NCBI RefSeq assembly: GCF_000701405.1 | Contig: NZ_JNIV01000059.1 | Span: 1 to 29,259 of the forward strand | DNA: 29,259 bases | Direction of reading: 5' to 3' | DNA from: Deinococcus marmoris DSM 12784 | GTDB lineage: Bacteria > Deinococcota > Deinococci > Deinococcales > Deinococcaceae | The notes under the pieces: generated by a model | Seen by the model: the letters and a program-made list of their open reading frames with translations, nothing else | Told to the model about the DNA's origin: nothing | Database searches by the model: none | Translations under genes and position numbers: made by a program | In this document: one piece after another, positions 23,278-29,259 of the stretch | Position numbering within the stretch: the first letter of the stretch is position 1 | Layout of the letters: the number at the start of each line of letters is the position of its first letter

Positions 23278-23300
23278 AACCTGCGGAACCGGGACAGACC

Positions 23301-23330
23301 AGCCTCTACGCCAGATCGGGAGGCTTTTTT
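23301..23330 (+). terminator. Intrinsic terminator of the response regulator gene
   Basis: agcctc (23301-23306) pairs with gaggct (23320-23325), followed by a run of six T. Confidence 0.75.
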
Positions 23331-23391
23331 GCTGTCTTGCACGGGTTTCAGAGCTGTCGACCTCTCCACATTCCGACTTTGCGGAACAGTC

Positions 23392-23904
23392 TTATTTGCT
23401 CCGCAATGTCGCCATCGAACGCAGATACCAGTGTGCCACCGCCCGCATCACTTCGTTACTGTCGCCGTCGCGGACGCTGACATCGATCACCAGACGCGCC
23501 TTGCCCTCTGTCTTGTAGGCTTCCAGGGCGGCGGGCAGTTCCGCAGCGCGGGCCTCGGCTCTGGCGGTCAGGCCGCCGCGTGCCCGGCCCACGTAATGGG
23601 TATCCAGCCGCTCGATCAGCGGCACCGCGCTGGCAAAATGGGCGGCGAAGGCCCCACCGAACGCTGCCCCGCTGACGGCCTCGGCCAGCAGGAACTGCGC
23701 CCCGGCGTGGATGGTCCCCAGGTGGTTCTGAAAGGGAGGGGTATCGGGGCACTCCCCGGTGGCCCAGCCCACGCCGACATCGGTGATGGTCACGCCCACG
23801 GTGGCATTCATGGGAATGTTGTGCAGGGCGGCCTTGACCGCCTGGACAGCTTGCGGGGGCAGGGGGGCTTGCAGCGTGGGCTGCGGGATTGTGGGCTGGG
23901 GCAT
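23392..23904 (-). CDS. Hotdog-fold thioesterase-like protein (PaaI/DUF4442 type)
   Basis: 170-residue cytoplasmic protein with a hotdog-fold pattern: the strand-turn ATGECPDTPPFQNHLGTIHA followed by the long helix AGAQFLLAEAVSGAAFG, then alternating strands (HYVGRARGGLTARAEAR; KARLVIDVSVRD). Such enzymes hydrolyse acyl-CoA or acyl-ACP thioesters; the substrate is unknown. ATG 23904 is supported by a GAGG ribosome site six bases away and by a TATACT -10 at 23955-23960. This -10 overlaps the end of the upstream DUF402 gene and gives a leader of about 44 bases. A longer start in the preceding frame lacks support. Confidence 0.82.
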   Translation of the reverse strand: MPQPTIPQPTLQAPLPPQAVQAVKAALHNIPMNATVGVTITDVGVGWATGECPDTPPFQNHLGTIHAGAQFLLAEAVSGAAFGGAFAAHFASAVPLIERLDTHYVGRARGGLTARAEARAAELPAALEAYKTEGKARLVIDVSVRDGDSNEVMRAVAHWYLRSMATLRSK

Positions 23905-23951
23905 AAAGGACCTCGGAGGGTTGGATTTTGAACCGGGTTCAAGTTCTGCGG

Positions 23952-24515
23952 TCAAGTATACGGGTCTTCCACATAGCGCCGCAGCACGCCCACAGGCGCG
24001 TATGTTCCGGCCCGCAGTTCCGCCTCGATCTGGCGGGCATGGTCCCAGGTGCGCGCGGCCAGTCCTGGCGTGACCAGCCTAGCCTCTACCGCCTCTTCCA
24101 GTTCGTCGGCGTCGATGATTTCGGTGGCGGCCACGGTCCAGCGCGCCGTTTCATCGGGATCGCCCACCACATCCAGGTACAGATCGTCGTGCCACGGCAG
24201 GCCGTCCTCGTCCACGCCCTCGCCACCGTGGATATCCACGTAGAACTGCACGGGCTGGCCTGCCGCGTTCATTTGGACGGTCAGGGCCGCGCCCATGACG
24301 CCCTCGCCCGCGCCCGTGGGATGACAGCGAATCCAGCGGTAGCCGTCGTCAAGGATCAGGTGGCGGAGGGTTGATCCCGGCCTGGACACTTCCAGCGGGC
24401 GAATCACGGTCTGGGCCGTGAAATCCACGATCACGTAGCCCGGCACGGCCAGCGCCGTCTGGGTGGACTGCGTGACCCGCGCCCAGGGCCGGAGGTCAAA
24501 GGTTTTGCGCTTCAC
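23952..24515 (-). CDS. DUF402-family protein
   Basis: 187-residue protein of the DUF402/FomD-like group, some members of which are nucleotide phosphohydrolases. Family-like stretches are LILDDGYRWIRCHP, VQFYVDIHGGEGVDEDGLPWHDDLYLDVV (acidic, likely metal binding) and the C-terminal IIDADELEEAVE. GTG 24515 is chosen because a leaderless -10 (TACTCT) lies 7 nt upstream and family-like sequence starts there; the frame is open further up into the divergent gene. Its last two sense codons and stop (TAT ACT TGA) form the -10 of the following thioesterase gene. Confidence 0.82.
   Translation of the reverse strand: MKRKTFDLRPWARVTQSTQTALAVPGYVIVDFTAQTVIRPLEVSRPGSTLRHLILDDGYRWIRCHPTGAGEGVMGAALTVQMNAAGQPVQFYVDIHGGEGVDEDGLPWHDDLYLDVVGDPDETARWTVAATEIIDADELEEAVEARLVTPGLAARTWDHARQIEAELRAGTYAPVGVLRRYVEDPYT
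23955..23960 (-). promoter_or_regulatory. -10 element of the thioesterase gene, inside the DUF402 stop region
   Basis: Minus-strand TATACT (5 of 6 to TATAAT), formed by the last two sense codons of the DUF402 gene. It would start a transcript near 23948 with a 44-base leader containing a ribosome site. Confidence 0.5.
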
Positions 24516-24522
24516 GCCCCCA

Positions 24523-24544
24523 AGAGTAGCGGTTTCGTTAGGAT
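24523..24544. promoter_or_regulatory. Back-to-back leaderless promoters of the DUF402 gene and gene 24551
   Basis: Minus-strand TACTCT (24523-24528) lies 7 nt before GTG 24515, and plus-strand TAGGAT (24539-24544) lies 6 nt before GTG 24551. Only 35 bases separate the two start codons, so RNA polymerase footprints at the two promoters must overlap. Confidence 0.6.
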
Positions 24545-24550
24545 GCGGGC

Positions 24551-24946
24551 GTGATCCGGTCTGTTCGTCGCCTGTGGCCCGCGTTGGTGTTGGTTGTGCT
24601 GTTGCTGGGGGCATTGTGGGCTGTTCCCGCCACCCGCGAGGCCGGGGCCGAACGCCAGCGCCAGACGCTTGAGGCCGCGCGTCAGGCCGAGGCGCAGCGT
24701 CTGATGACGTCCGATCCGGTGCGTTTCGAGGAATACGTGCGTCAGGTGGCCCTCGCCGCCGACGTGATCGGTGACGGCCAGCAGGACGCCAGCGGCCCCT
24801 GCCAGAGCGTCAGCGGCTTCGAGAGCGGCATCGGCGATCCACCGCCCGAAACCGCGAGCTGTGTCATCCGCGATCCGGGAGAGGGACCAGCCACCGTGAA
24901 ACTGACCCTCAAGGACGGGCGGGTATTCAGTTGGCCCAGGGAGTGA
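24551..24946 (+). CDS. Small membrane-anchored or secreted hypothetical protein
   Basis: 131 residues. A basic N-terminus (IRSVRR) and one hydrophobic helix (about 8-27) act as a signal anchor or uncleaved signal peptide. A short coiled-coil-like stretch follows (ERQRQTLEAARQAEAQRL), then a small extracytoplasmic domain with two Cys (CQSVSG and ASCVIRD) that could form a disulfide. I recognise no family. GTG 24551 is supported by the leaderless -10 (TAGGAT). Confidence 0.7.
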   Translation: MIRSVRRLWPALVLVVLLLGALWAVPATREAGAERQRQTLEAARQAEAQRLMTSDPVRFEEYVRQVALAADVIGDGQQDASGPCQSVSGFESGIGDPPPETASCVIRDPGEGPATVKLTLKDGRVFSWPRE

Positions 24947-24966
24947 GTGCCGCCTGTTCAGGACAG

Positions 24967-25003
24967 AAAAAGGCGGCGGAGGTCAGGCCCCCGCCGCGTT
25001 TTT
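24967..25003. terminator. Bidirectional intrinsic terminator
   Basis: gcggcgg (24973-24979) pairs with ccgccgc (24991-24997), extended by two inner G-C pairs. A T5 run follows on the plus strand (24999-25003) and an A5 run precedes it (24967-24971), which is a T run on the minus strand. It ends gene 24551 and the convergent DUF697 gene. Confidence 0.85.
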
Positions 25004-25014
25004 AAACCCCATTT

Positions 25015-25599
<585 letters not shown>

Positions 25600-25605
25600 A
25601 GGGCG

Positions 25606-25611
25606 AGTGTA
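25606..25611 (-). promoter_or_regulatory. -10 element of leaderless DUF697 gene
   Basis: Minus-strand TACACT, 6 nt before ATG 25599. Confidence 0.6.
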
Positions 25612-25735
25612 CTCCGGCAGGGAGGCCGCGCGTGAGCCGAAAGGTGGGCAGGCGTTCACCTTCGCCGGGGCCTGCACATCGCCAGGGCCTGTGTCGTCGG
25701 GGTCTGCGCCAGCCTGACTGTCGGCACGGCAAGGC

Positions 25736-25771
25736 AAAAAGTTAGGACACGCCGGGGGGGGTGACGTGTCC
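25736..25771 (-). terminator. Intrinsic terminator downstream of cysS or of a small RNA
   Basis: On the minus strand ggacacg (25771-25765) pairs with cgtgtcc (25751-25745) around a C-rich loop, then taac and five T (25740-25736). It lies 125 bases past the cysS stop and 137 bases before the DUF697 start. It could end the cysS mRNA or a short transcript from the promoter at 25853-25858. Confidence 0.65.
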
Positions 25772-25846
25772 AAGGGAGGGAAGGACGAGGGGTGTGTTGC
25801 ACCTCTCAGGATCAACTCTAGTTCCGCCCTCTCACATTTTCCTGAC
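25736..25846 (-). ncRNA. Candidate small RNA between cysS and the DUF697 gene
   Basis: A minus-strand TAGAAT (25853-25858, 5 of 6 to consensus) with TTCGCA 17 bases upstream would start a transcript near 25846. The terminator at 25771-25736 would end it, giving about 110 bases without a convincing ORF. I see no match to SRP RNA, 6S or tmRNA signatures. The alternative is a plain cysS 3' untranslated region. Confidence 0.3.
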
Positions 25847-25895
25847 ACGCGAATTCTAAAACTGGCGGAGAGACCTGCGAATTACGCCCTCCTGC

Positions 25896-27362
<1,467 letters not shown>

Positions 27363-27400
27363 GGATGGCTCCTTGAGGGTGGTTGGATTGGAAGGGCAAT

Positions 27401-27436
27401 AAAAAGCCGCGCCTCAACAGCAAAGTCGGGGCGCGG
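27401..27436 (-). terminator. Intrinsic terminator in the cysS leader (attenuator)
   Basis: On the minus strand ccgcgcc (27436-27430) pairs with ggcgcgg (27413-27407) around a 16-base loop, then cttttta. It lies 20 bases after the stop of the Cys leader ORF and about 40 bases before the cysS start, so it must be passed for cysS to be expressed. Confidence 0.8.
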
Positions 27437-27456
27437 ACGGCAGACGGAACGCTGCT

Positions 27457-27489
27457 TTACCGCAATCGGAGGCAACACACGGTCTTCAT
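27457..27489 (-). CDS. Cys-containing leader peptide of cysS
   Basis: 10-codon ORF encoding [10 protein letters not shown], with adjacent Cys codons TGT TGC at positions 5 and 6. Cys is rare in this genome, so two in ten codons directly before cysteinyl-tRNA synthetase is notable. A TACCAT -10 lies 7 nt before this ATG, the leaderless spacing; an in-frame ATG three codons upstream (27498) overlaps that -10. An intrinsic terminator follows 20 bases after the stop. I infer that ribosome stalling at uncharged Cys codons favours read-through into cysS. The ORF is seen; the regulation is inference. Confidence 0.75.
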   Translation of the reverse strand: MKTVCCLRLR

Positions 27490-27496
27490 GGGGGAC

Positions 27497-27502
27497 ATGG
27501 TA
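27497..27502 (-). promoter_or_regulatory. -10 element of the cysS leader transcript
   Basis: Minus-strand TACCAT, 7 nt before the leader peptide ATG 27489. Confidence 0.6.
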
Positions 27503-27553
27503 GCAGATGGGATGGGGAGGCGGAACGCTGTGTTTTTGGTCTGCCCCCACGGT

Positions 27554-27687
27554 TTAACCCCTCCGGCGCTCCGCGCCACCTCCCCTTAGAAGGGAGGCAA
27601 GGAGATTGCTGCGCTGGACGGTCTTTTGCGCTTCTTGGCTCCCTTTTGAGGGGAGCTGGCCGCGTAGCGGACTGAGGGGTTTCTTTT
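27554..27687 (+). repeat. Structured dispersed repeat, copy B
   Basis: 134-bp element closely matching copy A (12512-12644) at both ends and in both palindromic arms; only the central loop and hairpin tips differ. Hairpin ggcgc/gcgcc replaces ggccc/gggcc of copy A, and CCGC/GCGG replaces CTGC/GCAG, so pairing is kept while bases change. It fills most of the gap between rlmI and the cysS leader, 51 bp upstream of the leader -10, and its last bases form part of the rlmI stop codon. Confidence 0.85.
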
Positions 27688-28891
27688 ACCCCAACTCCAG
27701 ATAAATCGCCTTCAGATACTCGGCTTCGGCAAACGTCGCGTGGTGGTCCGGGGCGTGGCGGCCCGTTCCCAGCTCCTTCCATGTTCTGCCGCTGGCCTGG
27801 GCCGCGCCGCGCACAGCGTCCCAGAATTCGTCGGCGCTGACGTGGGCCGAACACGAGGCGCTGAGGAGAATGCCGTCGGGGGCCAGCCGGGCGATGCCGT
27901 CGGCGGCCAGTTTGGCGTAGGCGCGAATGGCCCCGGCCCGCTCGGTTTCGCGGCGGGCCAGCGAGGGGGGGTCCAGAATGACCAGATCAAAAGTGCGGCG
28001 GGTTCTGGCAAGCCAGTCAAAGACATCGGCCTGAATGGTTTCATGCGGCGTGTTCAGTCCCGGATTCAGTGCGAAGTTGTGTTCAGCTCCGGCCAGGGCG
28101 TGGGCGCTGATATCCAGACTGACGACTTCGGTTGCGCCGCCCCGTGCTGCGTACAGCGAGAAGCCGCCCGAAAAGGAGAAGGCGTTCAGCACCCGCCTGC
28201 CCTTCGCCAGCCCCTCTATCTGCTGCCGGTTCTCCCGCTGATCCAGGAAGAATCCAGTTTTCTGACCACGCAGCACATCGGCTTCAAAGGCCAGACCAGA
28301 TTCGTAGAAAACGACTGGATTTTCCGGCAAATCGCCGGACAGGATCTGACCGTCGGACAGCCCTTCCTCTGCCGCGATGCTCTGAATATTGCGACTGAGG
28401 CGCAGAACCATTGCAGAGTCAGGGAAGCGTTCCAAGAGCAGGCCCAGAATGCGGTCCAGATGCGGGAACCATGCCGCCGTGTAGATCTTGAGGACCAAGA
28501 CCTGGGCGTAACGGTCCACCACCAGACCGCCGAAACCATCGGACTCGCCGTTGAGGACGCGGTAGCCGTCGGTGTCTGAGGCGTCGGCCAGCGCCGCACG
28601 CTTCTGCAAAGCCTGATCCAGATGGGCGGCCCACCACGCGTCGTCCAGCGTCACAGGTGGCCCGGCGTGCAGCACGCGCAGGCGCAGGGGCGAAAACGGG
28701 TCATACAGGCCAATCGCCAGAAAACGGTCCCGGCGGTCATAGATCACCGCCAGTTCCCCGGCCTCGCCGTCACGGTTCTGCTCCCGCACGCTGGATTCGT
28801 AGACCCAGGGGTGCCCGGCGCGCACGTAGCCTTCCGCCGCCAGGGTCACGCGCAGACGCAGGCGGGGAAGGGCAGGGGCGGGAGCAGACAT
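27686..28891 (-). CDS. rlmI: RlmI-type class I SAM-dependent rRNA (cytosine-C5) methyltransferase
   Basis: 401-residue RNA methyltransferase. An N-terminal PUA domain (about 10-80: [20 protein letters not shown]) precedes a RlmI/RlmK-type linker with [14 protein letters not shown]. The SAM-binding domain has [14 protein letters not shown] (236-249), LDPPSL (306-311) and catalytic Cys 347 in LSASCSAH. E. coli RlmI makes m5C1962 in 23S rRNA; the exact target here is inferred. ATG 28891 has a leaderless -10 (TACCCT) 6 nt upstream. The stop codon is formed in the end of repeat copy B. Confidence 0.88.
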   Translation of the reverse strand: MSAPAPALPRLRLRVTLAAEGYVRAGHPWVYESSVREQNRDGEAGELAVIYDRRDRFLAIGLYDPFSPLRLRVLHAGPPVTLDDAWWAAHLDQALQKRAALADASDTDGYRVLNGESDGFGGLVVDRYAQVLVLKIYTAAWFPHLDRILGLLLERFPDSAMVLRLSRNIQSIAAEEGLSDGQILSGDLPENPVVFYESGLAFEADVLRGQKTGFFLDQRENRQQIEGLAKGRRVLNAFSFSGGFSLYAARGGATEVVSLDISAHALAGAEHNFALNPGLNTPHETIQADVFDWLARTRRTFDLVILDPPSLARRETERAGAIRAYAKLAADGIARLAPDGILLSASCSAHVSADEFWDAVRGAAQASGRTWKELGTGRHAPDHHATFAEAEYLKAIYLELG

Positions 28892-28897
28892 TCGCGG

Positions 28898-28903
28898 AGG
28901 GTA
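28898..28903 (-). promoter_or_regulatory. -10 element of leaderless rlmI gene
   Basis: Minus-strand TACCCT, 6 nt before ATG 28891. The presumed ISAs1 end lies about 40 bases further upstream, so the -35 region is close to foreign DNA. Confidence 0.6.
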
Positions 28904-28944
28904 GCAGATGGCGGGGCGGTGTTTCGGCCTGGGTGTCCATCCAG

Positions 28945-29259
28945 CAGGGCTACCGCAAAGTCAGGGTAGGGTGGTGGGTGTCATCCAAAATTATTCGTCA
29001 AGCAGACCTGATCACGCTGACCGCCACCTTTGCCACCCTTGATGATCCCCGTCAGGCACGGGGAATTCGACATTTGCTGTGCGACATTCTGGTGATCAGC
29101 GTTCTGGCGGTGATCTGTGGGGCAACGAACTACGCCTTGATTCACACCTTTGCCGTTCACCGACAAGTGTGGTTGCGCCGTTTTCTGAGGCTGCAAGGCG
29201 GTATTCCCAGCCAGGATACGTTTGAGCGTATTTTTGGGATCGTTGCTCCTGACACGTTC
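28945..29259 (+). mobile_element. Left part of an ISAs1-family insertion sequence, cut by the window edge
   Basis: A transposase N-terminus starts at 28978. The sequence CAGGGCTACCGCAAAGTC from 28945 looks like an ISAs1-type terminal repeat (these often begin CAGGG), so the element probably starts there. The right end is outside the window, so the boundary is inferred. Confidence 0.65.
28978..29259 (+). CDS. ISAs1-family transposase, N-terminal fragment (runs off the window)
   Basis: 94 codons open to the last base. The translation shows the typical ISAs1 (H-repeat-associated) start: TATFATLDDPRQARGIRHLL, then CDILVISVLAVICGATN, VWLRRFLRLQGGIPSQDTFE and RIFGIVAPDTF. This is the N-terminal DDE_Tnp_1-associated domain; the catalytic DDE part would lie beyond 29259. 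GTG 28978 is the first plausible start. Whether the complete gene is intact cannot be seen. Confidence 0.85.
   Translation, partial: MSSKIIRQADLITLTATFATLDDPRQARGIRHLLCDILVISVLAVICGATNYALIHTFAVHRQVWLRRFLRLQGGIPSQDTFERIFGIVAPDTF

Noticed and set aside
25736..25858. SRP RNA, 6S RNA or SAM riboswitch in the cysS/DUF697 gap
   Set aside because: No signature such as the SRP GGAAGCAGCC loop is present; only a weak GAGAGGTG similarity to SAM-I was found.

Overview
The window is about 29 kb of GC-rich chromosomal DNA that looks like Deinococcus. I infer this from the overall gene set, and above all from promoter architecture: at least twelve genes have a TANNNT hexamer ending 6-7 nt before an ATG or GTG, the leaderless-mRNA layout known from Deinococcus. 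No tRNA, rRNA, CRISPR array or prophage is visible. Both edges carry insertion sequences: a complete but frameshifted IS630-type element at the left and the start of an ISAs1-type element at the right.

Layout. 1-2227: IS630-type element inserted into the 5' part of a multidomain HNH nuclease gene (zinc ribbon, TerB-like helices, PH-like domain, HNH). 2380-4967: small lipoprotein translationally coupled to dxs (isoprenoid precursor synthesis). 5021-8648 (minus): rapZ, yvcK and proA. 8867-10114: Ig-like surface lipoprotein. 10183-12207 (minus): metG with an upstream leader. 12767-17969: EF-G-like GTPase, a TPR/DUF4034-like protein, threonine aldolase and a CPBP membrane protease. 18015-20205: a Yip1-like membrane protein and, convergently, a phytoene-desaturase-like FAD oxidoreductase. 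20428-21423: prs. 21478-23277: divergent histidine kinase and single-domain response regulator. 23392-25599: hotdog thioesterase, DUF402 protein, small anchored protein and DUF697 membrane protein. 25896-28891 (minus): cysS with an upstream leader, then rlmI-type methyltransferase.

The most interesting signal is a matched pair. Upstream of metG is a 17-codon leaderless ORF with three clustered internal Met codons followed by an intrinsic terminator. Upstream of cysS is a 10-codon leaderless ORF with adjacent Cys codons followed by an intrinsic terminator. Both look like ribosome-mediated transcription attenuators that sense charging of the cognate tRNA. In addition, the two copies of a 133-134 bp structured repeat lie 51-65 bp upstream of these two leader promoters in the same relative orientation, and their local hairpins show compensatory base changes.

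Most other genes are ordinary housekeeping genes. All function calls come from reading the sequence by eye; no database search or RNA folding was run.
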